Positions 44,758-56,085 are shown, counted from the stretch's first letter. The stretch: 64,000 bases of DNA from Protopterus annectens (GCF_019279795.1 NC_056743.1:925994016-926058015); one strand, 5' to 3'. Notes: generated by a model not told the origin, from the letters alone. A program made the numbers and translations.

Positions 44758-47700
44758 TACCACTTAAATAGGCAAGGACAGGAAATCAAAGAATATGGCT
44801 ACCCCCACACCTGCAATTACTAACAAATAATAAAATTCAAGCAGCACTAACTGAAGAGCAGAGTCAAAACTTCCAGTTCAGTTAATATTCCTTCCACACA
44901 GTTAAAATCAATTTAAATACTGTATTTTTTTGAAAAAAAATGCAGATAAAGGTACTTAAATTCTCTTATACGTCCAGTTGAATACAACAATTTCTTAGCC
45001 ATCCAAAGCTGAGATTTTTAAGCAGAAAATATTTCACACTGTACCACTTAAATAGACAAGGACAGGAAATCAAAGAATGTGGCTACCCCCACACCTGCAA
45101 TTACTAACAAATAATAAAATTCAAGCAGCACTAACTGAAGAGCAGAGTCAAAACTTCCAGTTCAGTTAATATTCCTTCCACACAGTTAAAATCAATTTAA
45201 ATACTGTATTTTTTTGAAAAAAAAAGTGCAGATAAAGGTACTTAAATTCTCTTATACGTCCTGTTGAATACAACAAGTTCTTAGCCGGCCAAAGCTGAGG
45301 TTTTTAAGCAGAAAATATTTCACACTGTACCACTTAAATAGGCAAGGACAGGAAATCAAAGAATGTGGCTACCCCCACACCTGCAATTACTAACAGATAA
45401 TAAAATTCAAGCAGCACTAACTGAAGAGCAGAGTCAAAACTTCCAGTTCAGTTAATATTCCTTCCACACAGTTACAATCAATTTAAATACTGTATTTTTT
45501 TGAAAAAAAAAGTGCAGATAAAGGTACTTAAATTCTCTTATACGTCCAGTTGAATACAACAAGTTCTTAGCCGGCCAAAGCTGAGGTATTTAAGCAGAAA
45601 ATATTTCACACTATACCATTTAAATAGGCAAGGACAGGAAATCAAAGAATGTGGCTACCCCCACACCTGCAATTACTAACAAATAATAAAATTCAAGCAG
45701 CACTAACTGAAGAGCAGAGTCAAAACTTCCAGTTCAGTTAATATTCCTTCCACACAGTTAAAATCAATTTAAATACTGTATTTTTTTGAAAAAAAAAAGT
45801 GCAGATAAAGGTACTTAAATTCTCTTATACGTCCAGTTGAATGCAACAAGTTCTTAGCCGGCTAAAGCTGAGGTTTTTAAGCAGAAAATATTTCACACTG
45901 TACCACTTAAATAGGCAAGGACAGGAAATCAAAGCATGTGGCTACCCCCACACCTGCAATTACTAACAATTAATAACATTCAAGCAGCACTAACTGAAGA
46001 GCAGAGTCAAAACTTCCAGTTCACTTAATATTCCTTCCACACAGTTAAAATCAATTTAAATACTGTATTTATTTTGAAAAAAAAAGTGCAGATAAAGGCA
46101 CTTAAATTCTCTATACGTCCAGTTGAATACAACAAGTTCTTAGCCGGCCAAAGCTGAGGTTTTTAAGCAGAAAATATTTCACACTGTACCACTTAAATAG
46201 GCAAGGACAGGAAATCAAAGAATGTGGCTACCCCCACACCTGCAATTACTAACAAATAATAAAATTCAAGCAGCACTAACTGAAGAGCAGAGTCAAAACT
46301 TCCAGTTCAGTTAATATTCCTTCCACACAGTTAAAATCAATTTAAATACTGTATTTTTTGAAAAAAAGTGCAGATAAAGGTACTTAAATTCTCTTATACG
46401 TCCAGTTGAATACAACAAGTTCTTAGCCGGCCAACGCAGAGGTTTTAAGCAGAAAATATTTCACACTGTACCACTTAAATAGGCAAGGACAGGAAATCAA
46501 AGAATGTGGCTACCCCCCACACCTGCAATTACTAACAAATAATAAAATTCAAGCAGCACTAACTGAAGAGCAGAGTCAAAACTTCCAGTTCAGTTAATAT
46601 TCCTTCCACACAGTTAAAATCAATTTAAATACTGTATTTTTTAAAAAAAAGTGCAGATAAAGGTACTTAAATTCTCTTATACTTCCAGTTGAATACAACA
46701 AGTTCTTAGCCGGCCAAAGCTGAGGTTTTTAAGCAGAAAATATTTCACACTGTACCACTTAAATAGGCAAGGACAGGAAATCAAAGAATGTGGCTACCCC
46801 CACACCTGCAATTACTAACAAATAATAAAATTCAAGCAGCACTAACTGAAGAGCAGAATCAAAACTTCCAGTTCAGTTAATATTCCTTCCACACAGTTAA
46901 AATCAATTTAAATACTGTATTTTTTGAAAAAAAGTGCAGATAAAGGTACTTAAATTCTCTTATACGTCCAGTTGAATACAACAAGTTCTTAGCCGGCCAA
47001 AGCTGAGGTTTTTAAGCAGAAAATATTTCACACTGTAGCACTTAAATAGGCAAGGACAGGAAATCAAAGAATGTGGCTACCCCCACACCTGCAATTACTA
47101 ACAAATAATAACATTCAAGCAGCACTAACTGAAGAGCAGAGTCAAAACTTCCAGTTCAGTTAATATTCCTTCCACACAGTTAAAATCAATTTAAATACTG
47201 TATTTTTTTTAAAAAAAGTGCAGATAAAGGTACTTAAATTCTCTAATATGTCCAGTTGAATACAACAAGTTCTTAGCCGGCCAAAGCTGAGGTTTTTAAG
47301 CAGAAAATATTTCACACTGTAGCACTTAAATAGGCAAGGACAGGAAATCAAAGAATGTGGCTACCCCCACACCTGCAATTACTAACAAATAATAAAACTC
47401 AAGCAGCACTAACTGAAGAGCAGAGTCAAAACTTCCAGTTCAGTTAATATTCCTTCCACACAGTTAAAATCAATTTAAATACTGTATTTTTTTGAAAAAC
47501 AAAGTGCAGATAAAGGTACTTAAATTCTCTTATACATCCAGTTGAATACAACAAGTTCTTAGCCGGCCAAAGCTGAGGTTTTTAAGCAGAAAATATTTCA
47601 CATTGTACCACTTAAATAGGCAAGGACAGGAAATCAAAGAATGTGGCTACCCCCACACCTGCAATTACTAACAAATAATAAAATTCAAGCAGCACTAACT

Positions 47701-47872
47701 GAAGAGCAGAGTCAAAACTTCCAGTTCAGTTAATATTCCTTCCACACAGTTAAAATCAATTTAAATACTGTATTTTTTTGAAAAAAAAAAGTGCAGATAA
47801 AGGTACTTAAATTCTCTTATATGTCCAGTTGAATACAACAAGTTCTTAGCCGGCCAAAGCTGAGGTTTTTAA
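44758..47872. repeat. 284-bp monomer array, right block
   Basis: About 11 more copies of the monomer, starting with the second copy of the 14-bp target site and ending mid-monomer after GCTGAGGTTTTTA at 47872. Variants at 46070 (TATTTATTTTG with AAAGGCACTT) and about 47110-47240 (TAACATTCAAG with CTCTAATA) repeat those at 39110 and 40150-40290. Confidence 0.95.
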
Positions 47873-48252
47873 TGATCTAAGCTTGAGTAGTTCATCTGGC
47901 AAACAAAATGTAAGTACAAATACAAGTGGTTAAACCTTTTCCAATAATAATAATAGTTGGTCTTTGACAAATGTATGAAAGCATTTGTAGTAGAAAAATT
48001 GAAAAATAGCAACCTGGAAAAGTGATGTCATATAAAAGCACTGGAACAAGAGAGTGTATAAATATCTAGGAAATTGTGAAGGGTCAACAGTGCAACATGA
48101 ACAAATAAAAACAAAGCTTAATAATGAATATTTTAGAAGATTGGAACTAATAATAAAGCTACTGTGTTATCTATGAATCAAATTCAAGGTATAAATCAGA
48201 TTACCCTCTGTCTTCTACCATACAGATTTGGTAAAAGCTAGTGACATCACAA
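47873..48252 (+). pseudogene. RT of R2/R4-like LINE, segment 2
   Basis: It resumes at the second catalytic aspartate: DLSLSSSSGKQN, then (frame-shifted) EKLKNSNLEK, ALEQESV and VYKYLGNCEGSTVQHEQIKT, LNNEYFRRLELIIKLL. The YKYLG block plus EYFRRL are typical RT thumb sequence of LINEs with a C-terminal restriction-like endonuclease. Several stops are present. Confidence 0.7.
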
Positions 48253-48587
48253 GGGTCTATATTATATGCTCGAAGTTTTAAAACTTCGACGCTCATATGA
48301 TCAACACCATATGAGCAAAGTTTTAAAACATCAAACATATAATAAAAATAAAAACAAAAAAAAACCTACCTGAACACTCTGAGCAGGGGGGCAAGCCCCC
48401 CCCCCGGCACCCCCACATCTCCCGCTACTTAAATATACCAACTCCGAGATTGCACTACAGTGAAGTAAAGGAAAATATTCCCTACAGCGATCTCCATTTA
48501 AATGTTCGAGCTTTTAAAAGTTCACTCATATGGTGTCGACCATATGAGACTCGAACCTTTGAAAGTTCGAGTTCCTTATATAGACCC
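48253..48587. mobile_element. palindrome-rich miniature inverted-repeat element
   Basis: The ends are GGGTCTATAT (48253-48262) and its complement (48578-48587). Each arm is itself a pair of hairpins: left TCGAAGTTTTAAAACTTCGA (a perfect 20-bp palindrome) and CATATGATCAACACCATATG; right CATATGGTGTCGACCATATG and CTCGAACCTTTGAAAGTTCG. The centre has a C run (about 48398-48406). No coding capacity. It interrupts LINE sequence. A target duplication is not clear. Confidence 0.7.
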
Positions 48588-48959
48588 ACATCTAAAAGAT
48601 GTTGTAGTAGTTGGAGAGAAAAACAAAAAAGCTGTTTTATTCTTATCAAATGATATATAAAATCTATTCTTGGCTACATGTATATAGGTATGCAGATGTG
48701 AGAAACAGATGTACTTGTTTGTTTCATCATATCTAAATGTAGCAAAAATTTTAAGCCATGAAGAAAACAAGTCAAATATGATATCCTTTGTCAGATAAAT
48801 AGAAGAATTTTGGAAGGAAAAAAAGGTACTTTAATCAACCCTGAAATGGACAAAAAACATGTACCAACAGAAAGTGCAAAAAGCGAAAGAGAATATAAAG
48901 ATCACTGCTAGAAAAAAGAGAAAATTAGCAAGCCTATTTACAGTGGCAAGTATGGAGAA
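48588..48959 (+). pseudogene. R2/R4-like LINE, segment 3
   Basis: It lies between the miniature element and the DIRS insertion. It is highly decayed (for example GTLINPEMDKKHVPTESAKS and SKPIYSGKYGE) and is assigned to the LINE mainly because segments 2 and 4 flank it in order. Confidence 0.5.
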
Positions 48960-49185
48960 AGTACAGTTTTGTACCTACCATAAATGTAGATGTCCGAACT
49001 GGATAGCATCTGCAGTCATAACAACTGGGTTGTCCTGTCGTCAGGCAGCCCTTCGGTCGGCCAGATTCCAAAGTCCGGGTCCGGCTTCGGCTGATATCGC
49101 ACTTCACCCGACGTCATCTCTGCTGGTCTTCGGGTATAAAGGCATCAGCCCGCCATTTCCTCAGTGTTTCTTGCCCCAGATGCCG
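48960..49185 (-). repeat. right (3') inverted terminal repeat of DIRS A
   Basis: It shares long exact runs with the complement of 54365-54544, such as GTCATAACAACTGGGTTGTC and the CGGGTATAAAGGCATCAGCC stretch. The outer 60 bp (48960-49010) differ from the left end and are matched instead by the internal region at 49405-49440. Confidence 0.92.
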
Positions 49186-49377
49186 GTTGCCCTGTTGGGA
49201 GGCTAAATTTTGCGTAAATGCCTATGTTTCCAAAATGTTAGAAGGCAAACACAAAAAAATAAGCATGTATGTACATATATACAAACAAATACACCATAAG
49301 AGACTCCCCCCCAGCTAGCTATTAGGAGGGTAAATACCCTAGGAGTACCACAGAGGGGAAGGAGGGAGGGTAATCCT

Positions 49378-49485
49378 GACTGCAGATGCTATCCAGTTCG
49401 GACATCTACATTTATGGTAGGTACAAAACTGTACTATGTCCTTCATGGATGCATCTGCAGTCATAACAACTGGGTAGAATACCAT
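49378..49485 (-). repeat. internal complementary region of DIRS A
   Basis: GGACATCTACATTTATGGTA (49406 on) complements the right end. TGTCCTTCATGGATGCATCT onward complements the left end near 54515-54544. The junction ACTGTACTATGTCC marks where circularised ends would meet. Confidence 0.9.
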
Positions 49486-49524
49486 AGCCAACTAGGGAGG
49501 AGGAAGAATAGATTATGGTGTGGT

Positions 49525-50556
49525 TAGGATCCCTTGCAGTACAGCAGTGGCAAACCCTGCTCGGGATCTGGAATACAGAGGTAAATTATAATGCTTGGCA
49601 AATGTATGCACGGAGGTCCAAGTAGCCGCCTCAATAATGTCCTTGGTTGCCACTCCTCGTAAGAAGGCTGTGGTAGTGGCTGTTGCCCTTGTAGAATGAG
49701 GCCTTATGTTCTGTGGAATTGGTTTTCCATGGAAGGAGTAACAGAATCGTATGCAATTTCCTATCCATTTGGAGATTGTCTGTTTGGAAATAGCTTTTCC
49801 TTCCTTCCTGTTGCATAGGCTACAAAAAGCTGGTCAGTTTTCTGTTACTTTTGTTCTGTCCAGGTAGTAGCGTAGCTGTCTATGTACATCCAAGGTATGC
49901 AGCAGTCTTTCCCCTCTGTTTTGTGGGTTGGGGAAGAAGGTAGGTAGGTGGATTGCCTGGTTTAAAGACACTCTGGATACCACCTTAGGCATAAATGTAG
50001 GATTAGTCCTCATGGACACTCTATCTTGGTGGAAGATTAGGAAGGGTTGTACTGCCATTAGGGCCTGAAGTTCAGAAACCCTCCTTGCTGAGGTTATTGC
50101 CAGTAGGAAAGCAGTTTTCCATGATAGATGCTGTAGGTCTGCTGTTGCTGCTGGTTCAAAAGGTGCGAGTGTCAACTTTTCTAGCACAAAGTTCAAATCC
50201 CAAGCTGGCAATGGTGGTTTCCTAGGAGGTTTTACATTCTTGATCCCTCTGAGGAACTGCCTGAGTAGAGGATGTGAAAAGACAGGTGGATCAAAGCTGT
50301 ATTCTGCTGAAATAGCTGATGCATGTATCTTGATGGAGGAATAGGACAGGCCTGTATGTAGAAGCTCTGCCAAATACTCCAGAATGTTAGCAATATCTAT
50401 ATTCGACACATCTTTTCCTCTTTCAGCACTCCAAATGACAAACCTTTTCCATTTTCCTGCATAGTTCCTTCTTGTTGAAGGTCTGCGGGCTTCAAGGATA
50501 ATGTCTTTAACCCTTTGGGAAAGTTCTGGAGTAGTTGCTGCTATGTGATGTTCCAT
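49525..50556 (-). pseudogene. tyrosine recombinase of DIRS A
   Basis: The frame 50556-49834 begins MEHHIAATTPELSQRVKD and contains EARRPSTRRNYAGKWKRF (core-binding region), PPLPAWDLNFVLEKLTLAPF, AITSARRVSELQAL (first Arg) and HTLDVHRQLRYYLDRTK. It ends early at 49834. The frame 49816-49631 continues with EGKAISKQT and then HSTRATATTAFLRG (H-x-x-R) and FAKHYNL (Tyr) down to about 49525. A single shift near 49830 separates the halves; all catalytic residues are visible. Confidence 0.88.
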
Positions 50557-50626
50557 GCAGTCAGTTGCAACGTTTTTAGGTTTGGATGCATGATGCTGTA
50601 GTTGTTCTGAGTTAACATCAAAGGCA

Positions 50627-52519
50627 TCAGGGTATTGACCACATTGTGTCCCGAGACATGCTCCTCAGCAATGGGTACCAGTGTTGTCTTGGCCAGTTCG
50701 GAGCTATCAGGATTATCCTTGGGCGTTCCTCCTTGATTTTTAGTAATACCTTGTGTATCAAGGGAAGAGGTGGGAATGCATATGCTGTCAGACCTTTCCA
50801 GCTGAAGGAGAGCGAATCCACTTTCCATGCAAGTGGGTGGAATGTCCTTGTGCAGAATTTTTGAGCTGGTGATTGAGAGGGGAAGCGAATAGATCTATCT
50901 GTGGCATTCCCCATTTCTTTGAGATGGTCTTGAAGATGTCCGGGTGTAGCATCCATTCGTGAGCATCCGAGGTGGTTCTGCTTAACATGTCTGCTAAAGT
51001 ATTCTCCTTTCCCGGTACAAATATTGCCTGTAACTGGATGTTGTAGCTGAGTGCCAGGTTCCAAAGGTCCAAAGTCATTCTGCATAGGGGTATGAATGAG
51101 TGCCTCCCTGTTTGTTGATGTACCACATGACTGTGGTGTTGTCTGTCCTTATCATCAAATGGCCTTCTTTGAGAAATGGTCTGAATTTTTGGATTGCCAG
51201 TTTTACTGCCAGCATTTCTTTTAGGTTGATGTGCAGGTGAAGCTGGTCCTGTGTCCACAATCCTTGTACGCATTTGTCCAGCATGTGAGCCCCCCATCCT
51301 AGGTCTGAGGCGTCTGTTGTGATGGTTTGGCTTGCTTGATAGTTGCGAAAGGGTAGGCCTGTGTTTGACTGGCATGCTTGAGCCCACCATAGGAACTCCT
51401 GCTTTAGGCATGGGATTAGTGGAATTTCTGCTTCTAGGCTGTGCCTGTGTTGGGACCATAAATTCTTTAGGTACCACTGTAGTTTTCTCATATGTAGTCT
51501 GGCATGTGGAACCAAGATTATGCATGATGCCATGAAGCCCAAGGCCTGCAGAACTTTTCTTGCTGTTAGCTTGTTCTGTCTTGTTAGTGCCAAGAAGTAA
51601 AGAGGGAGTTCTTTTGTTTTCTGCAGTTAGGAATGCCATTTGTTTTACTGTGTCCAATTCCCCAAGAATGTCCTTGTTTGGGATGGTATCAGCCTTGACT
51701 TTTGTAAATTGACTGTGTATCCCAGTGCTTGTAGCAAGTAAATGACCCTTTGTAAATCTGTTGTCAGCTTGCTTTTGTTGTCCCCTTGTAGCAGGCAGTC
51801 GTCCAGGTATGGATAAATTTGGATTCCCTGTAGTCTGCAGTGGGCGATTACTGATGCCAGGCATTTTGTGAATACTCTGGGCGCAGTAGATAAGCCAAAG
51901 GGCAATGCTGAGAATTGATAGTGCTCTGATCCTGCAAGAAATCTGAGGTATCTTCTGCAAATTGGTCGAATGGGGACGTGCAGGTATGCCTCCTTGAGAT
52001 CTAGAGTTACCAGCCAACACTCCTTGCCCAGCATGGGAAGAAGTTGCTGTAGGGTCAGCATTTTGAATTTTGGGACAATGATGTATGTATTTAAGGTGGA
52101 CAGGTCGAGAATAGGTCTCCAACTTTTTCCTTTCTTGGAACTAGGAATAGTCTGGAGTAGAATCCTTTGCCTTGTTCTGTTATTGGTACTCTTTCCACAG
52201 CTCTCATCTTTGTTAATTGCATTATCTGCTGTAGAGCTCCTCTTTTTTTGATTTGGAGGCAGGTTTGGCATTCCTCTTTTGACTGGTAAAGTGTGGAAGT
52301 GGAACCGGTAACCTTGGTCTATGGTTTGCAAAATCCACTTGTCTTTTGTGATATAGTGCCAGTTCTTGAAAATAAGGTTAATTTTCCGCCTAATGGTGCT
52401 GCTATTTGTTCCCTGGTAGGCGGAGTTAGAATCAAGTCACTGTGATTGTGCTGTTGTAGTGGTAGTGGCTGTGTCTGTGCCTCTGTTATTACCTTGCCAC
52501 TGTCGTCCTCTGTAGGCAC
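50627..52519 (-). pseudogene. pol of DIRS A: RT, RNase H, post-RNase H domain
   Basis: The start region (52519-52319) is followed after a shift by RT at 52331-51645: KSWRPILDLSTLNTYI, TLDLKEAYLHVPIRP, FSALPFGLSTAPRVF and YPYLDDCLL. RNase H lies at 51593-51075 with TITTDASDLGWGAH, INLKEMLAVKLAI and IRTDNTTVMWYINKQGG, then VPGKENTLADMLSR in the 52122-50788 frame. The next domain has QIDLFASPLN, YAFPPLPLIHKVL and LIAPNWPRQHWY (51085-50627). Frameshifts near 52325, 51640, 51080 and 50880 inactivate it. Confidence 0.87.
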
Positions 52520-52583
52520 CCCTGTGGATTGACTTCTGCCTCTGGAACGTCTGTTCCTGCCGCTTTCGGGTCTTGCGGAGTCA

Positions 52584-54238
52584 GGAAAGGACCAATTTTG
52601 GCAGGCCAGTTCCTGCTAAACCTTGGGGCTGAACCTGCAAGAAATCTTTAACCGTTTGTACAGATTTTGCCTTTTCTTCCATTTTCTTCATTACCTGCTG
52701 GGCAGGTGTACCAAACAAACTGGCCTTATCCATAGGAGCATCTAATAACTTAGCTTTAACATGATCCGGTAAGACCTGTTCCTTCAGCCATGCATGTCTT
52801 CTTATCACTGTGCCAGTCATGGCTGATCTAAATGAAGCCTCCAGTGCATCATAGCCACATTTTAAGGAATGGTTACTAACCTGTTGTATGTTATTTACCA
52901 TTTTTAATACATATTTCTTATCTATAGAGTCATCAGAGGATAGCTTTTTAGTTAACTGATCAAGCATAAACTCTTGATATTGTATCATGTGAAACTGACA
53001 GTTTAAAGCTCTAGCTGAGAGAGTAGCTGAGGTGTAAACTTTTTTGCCCCATCTGTCTAAAGACCTGGCTTCCCTTTCAGAAGGAATAGGGTTTTGCTGT
53101 GGTCGAGGCTACTGCCTTAGGCCCCTGGGATATAGTTTCGCGGTCTGCAAGTGGGGCCTTGTATAGGTGATGATGAGTGTCTGGCACCCTGTAAAATCTA
53201 TCTGGTTTGGCAGGGGCTGGAGGTAAGGAATCTGGTGCAGTGCAGACATCATTAAATGCATCGTCCACAACAGAGAGGACAGGAGGTATAGCTAAGGGCC
53301 TGTGTTGTGGAAGGTGCAGAAAAGTCCTAAGTCTTTTTCTGGAATCTGAGAAATCCTGTTCCTGCCATTGGAATTGTTCTCGCATGGCATGTAAGGTTTC
53401 CCCAAAGGAGAATTTTTCTGGTGGAGAAGCAGCTGGAATGGATTCTTCAGCATCTGAGTCTTCATAATTGGAGAAAGGAGCCTCTGGCTGGTCTGTAATA
53501 TCTGAGTCATCCGCAGAATCATCAGAGGACACAGGCTCGGGGCTCTGCTCTAGGTCTCTTTCTGGGGGCTGAGAGGCCCTGTCTGGGTGAGATTGAGATC
53601 CCCTAATTAAGGATATTAAATCTTCTGCCAGAGTAAGCATTTGTGAACTAGAAGTTGGCCTGGTTGAGGGGGGTTTAACAGGCACTGATTTAGTAGATTT
53701 GGCTGCTTTAGCCCTGGCAAAGGCCTTAATAGACATGGCTGCAGGAGGCCTAGCAGCACCACGTGCTGGGGTAGAGACATCCAAAGGGATGGTGTCTGAT
53801 AAGTCACTAGTAACCACTGTAGTAGGTAAAATTTCTGAGGCCGATTCAAGTAAGGTAGCAGGAACCTCAGTAGTAGTCAATGATTCAGCTGTACTTTGAT
53901 CAGTTTTCTCGGTTTCGGCCGAAACCAAGACACTCGCGGTTTGCTTAACCATGGTTTCGGCCGAAACCGCGGACCACGAGTGTCGGTCTTTTTCTTTGCG
54001 TTTTTTAACAATTTGGGTAGTCGGAGGATCCGACGGCATAATGTACGCAAAATCTGAGCCGAAAAACTGTTCAGCAAACTCCGACCCGACGCCTAAGCGT
54101 TCGTCAGTTGAATGAAGCACAGGCCGAACAGGCTGCTACGTCGTGGTCTGGGCCTAAACAAGGCAAACAGTAAGAGTGGAAATCTTTATGAGGTATTTGT
54201 TTCACACAAGTTAAACAGTTATTGACTTTTTCTGACAT
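52584..54238 (-). pseudogene. gag-like ORF of DIRS A
   Basis: The ATG at 54238 gives MSEKVNNCLTCVKQIPHKD, followed by HSYCLPCLGPDHDVAACSAC, a cysteine-rich N-terminal module. A shift near 54120 leads into the 54120-53077 frame, with a basic VKKRKEKDRHSW patch, a Ser/Thr-rich middle, acidic EDSDAEESIPAASPPEKFSF, HAMREQFQWQEQDFSDSRKR and KPDRFYRVPDTHHHLYK. After another shift near 53080, 52988-52584 encodes ALEASFRSAMTGTVIRRHAW and a C-terminal tail. It parallels the gag of DIRS B block by block. Confidence 0.82.
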
Positions 54239-54364
54239 CGGCTGAGGCAAGAAAGAGTCCCCAACGGGTACTTAGCTTTTAGAAGTCTTGGTAGTATTCG
54301 GTAGTAGTAATCTCTGGATCTGACCGACCGGCACTTGCGAACAGCTTCTGCTTGGCCACGGCAA

Positions 54365-54544
54365 GAAAGACTGAAAATGGCGTCGGCTGATGCCTTTATA
54401 CCCGAAGACCAGCAGAGATGATGTCGGGTGAAGTGCGACATCAGCCGAAGCCGGACCCGGACTTTGGAATCTGGCCGACCGAAGGGCTGCCTGACGACAG
54501 GACAACCCAGTTGTTATGACTGCAGATGCATCCATGAAGGACAT
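54365..54544 (-). repeat. left (5') inverted terminal repeat of DIRS A
   Basis: Complement of most of 48960-49185. Its outer end (about 54515-54544) is repeated in the internal complementary region. Confidence 0.92.
54395..54400 (-). promoter_or_regulatory. TATA-like box in left terminal repeat of DIRS A
   Basis: TATAAA within CGGGTATAAAGGC on the minus strand, 157 bp before the gag ATG. The same motif is present in the left end of DIRS B. DIRS left repeats normally carry the promoter; function here is inferred. Confidence 0.45.
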
Positions 54545-55150
54545 CTGGAAAAACACCAGCTGATTAAGATTTAATGCATGAATGGCTCAGGAGAGGCTTA
54601 AAATCAAAAGATAGAGGGTAAGTGATGGTAGCTCAAGATCATGGTCTATATATGCACTGGTTCATTAAAACTATAGAAACAGTGGGTGATTCAGACAAAT
54701 GTAGTCAGTTGTGTCTGCTGTTGCTGGATGTCATACTTACAGCTGAGCGCTTGTATACTGACAGCACAACACTGTGGCAATGTTAAATTGGAGATTGTTC
54801 AAACATTACAATAGGCAGTTATATGGGAAGCACTGGAAAAACAAACACAGCATTAATTACTGAAAATGATGAAGTAATGATCATGAAGGACCAAGCATTA
54901 TCAGGAATTGAGAGAAAAAGCAAGAAAACCAGATATGGTAGTTTGAAGAAAAATTACAAAAAAACATCAATTACTGAAATAGCTATACTTAGCAACTATG
55001 GGTCCTGCAAACTAAAAGGCAAGGGTACAATGTACAGGTATATGCAAGTACAAACTAAAGCAATGTGGATCAAGGACAACTGGGAAAACAGAAAGGAATT
55101 TCCAAGAGTAGCTATGTATCCTACCAAAAACAAGTAACTCTATATGAAAT
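54545..55150 (+). pseudogene. C-terminal region of R2/R4-like LINE, segment 4
   Basis: In mixed frames it reads EWLRRGLKSK, VMVAQDHGLYMHWFIKT, DSDKCSQLCLLLLDVILTAE (a decayed Cys/His knuckle), RLYTDSTTLW, and in the 54823-55137 frame KTRYGSLKKNYKKTSITEIA with KGKGTMYRYMQVQTKAMW. The order, WLRRG then Cys/His knuckle then IDIA-type block, is that of LINEs with a restriction-like endonuclease at the C-terminus. The PD...D catalytic residues are not intact in this copy, so the class assignment is an inference. Confidence 0.6.
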
Positions 55151-55544
55151 AAGGCATTTCTGAAAGATGAAATTCTGGGTACACTGTAGATTCTGACTTT
55201 TGACAAACATCAATGAATGGAGCAACACTGAATTCATAAACTTTAATTATATCCTGACTTAGAAATGGGACCATCCTAGTCACACTATTAAAACTGTAAA
55301 CCACTAGAGAAATTAAAGCAAGGCAGAAATTGCAGAAATCAGTACTTTGTTGAAAAATATGCTAGATTTGACTCAAGAATCCATGATGAAAAGTATGCTA
55401 GATTTGACTCAAGAATCTATGATCCTTCAGCATCATGAATTAAAATTCTGTTCTCTGAGGTGAAAGATTCAAGGTCTTGAGAGTGGGATGCAGCACTTTG
55501 TCCTCCTACTAAATTAGTAAGGACTTGTGTAGAATCAGAGAGCA

Positions 55545-55790
55545 CTGACCTGTTCAAGACAATTAATACCATTCCTCATGTTAGTATAATCAGCAAGCTA
55601 AAAGTGCTTCAAATAGATCCCGATGTAGTAAGATATAAAGCAAATTGGCTAAAAGACAGAATCCACACAGTGCAGGGTAGCAGGTGCTTCTTCAGAGACT
55701 ATACATGTGACCAGTGGCATTCCACAATTCTCTGGCATCTATTTTTTGGATCATGAGCCAAGCTATCTAGTTAACAAACTTTGCAGATAA
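55545..55790 (+). pseudogene. CR1-type RT fragment, copy 4, left of DIRS B
   Basis: Translation gives DLFKTINTIPHVSIISKLKV, then VRYKANWLKDRIHTVQGSR, TCDQWHSTILWHLFFGS and, in a shifted frame, NFAD. It aligns with LAKAFDTIPHSGIIDKLTSL, TRWIANWLKDRTHMVR and KFADDCKLG of the main CR1 copy. It ends exactly within the FADD catalytic box, where DIRS B begins. Two roughly 34-bp direct repeats (about 55360 and 55394) lie upstream. Confidence 0.75.
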
Positions 55791-56020
55791 AGTACAGTTG
55801 TGTACACTTACCATAAATGCAGATGTTAAGAGTGTCTTCACTGTTGCAGTCATTACATTTGGGTAATCTGCTGGCAGGTTGCCCTCAGTCAGCCTGATTA
55901 ACAAAGTCTTGGGTCCTGCGTCGGTTGCTGTCCTTTCTTCCATGACGTCAGGTCATCAGGGGTATAAAACATGCAACCGACGCCATTACATCAGTTTTTC
56001 TTGCCCCAGATGTCAGGTGC
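55791..56020 (-). repeat. right (3') inverted terminal repeat of DIRS B
   Basis: It shares ACTGTTGCAGTCATTACATT, ATCTGCTGGCAGGTTGCCCT and GGTATAAAACATGCA with the complement of 61230-61409. Confidence 0.92.
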
Positions 56021-56035
56021 CCCCCAAATGGGGAG

Positions 56036-56038
<3 letters not shown>

Positions 56039-56078
<40 letters not shown>
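56039..56078. repeat. AT microsatellite
   Basis: Alternating TA over about 40 bp inside DIRS B, followed by TATGTATGTATA. Confidence 0.95.

Positions 56079-56085
<7 letters not shown>

Larger units (their letters stand above)
27793..47872 (-). mobile_element. CR1-type LINE with esterase ORF1 and a monomer-array 5' leader
   Basis: The minus-strand 3' end consists of three 8-bp TATGAACC-type repeats (27795-27818), a hallmark of CR1 tails. ORF2 (endonuclease and RT) and ORF1 follow at 27898-31644. Upstream are a leader with two 440-bp repeats (32025-32918) and an array of 284-bp monomers reaching 47872. The R2/R4-like LINE ends at 27792 in FVD and continues at 47873 in DLSLSSSSGKQN, so the whole interval entered or grew at one insertion site. 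A Penelope dimer was inserted later at 40379-44757. The number of monomers present at insertion is unknown. Confidence 0.8.
48960..54544 (-). mobile_element. DIRS retrotransposon A
   Basis: A 5.6-kb minus-strand element with near-identical inverted ends (48960-49185 and 54365-54544) and an internal complementary region at 49378-49485. Gag, RT, RNase H, a post-RNase H domain and recombinase follow in order from 54238 down to 49525. It is inserted in the R2/R4-like LINE, between KYGE at 48959 and the EWLRRGL block after 54560. Only a handful of frameshifts are seen, so it is younger than the 6370-18880 copy. It is related to DIRS B but clearly a different family by terminal sequence. Confidence 0.93.

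Noticed and set aside
33343..47872. Centromeric satellite
   Set aside because: The array is bounded by a CR1 leader on one side and by interrupted LINE coding sequence on the other, so it belongs to a local insertion. A centromeric role cannot be supported here.
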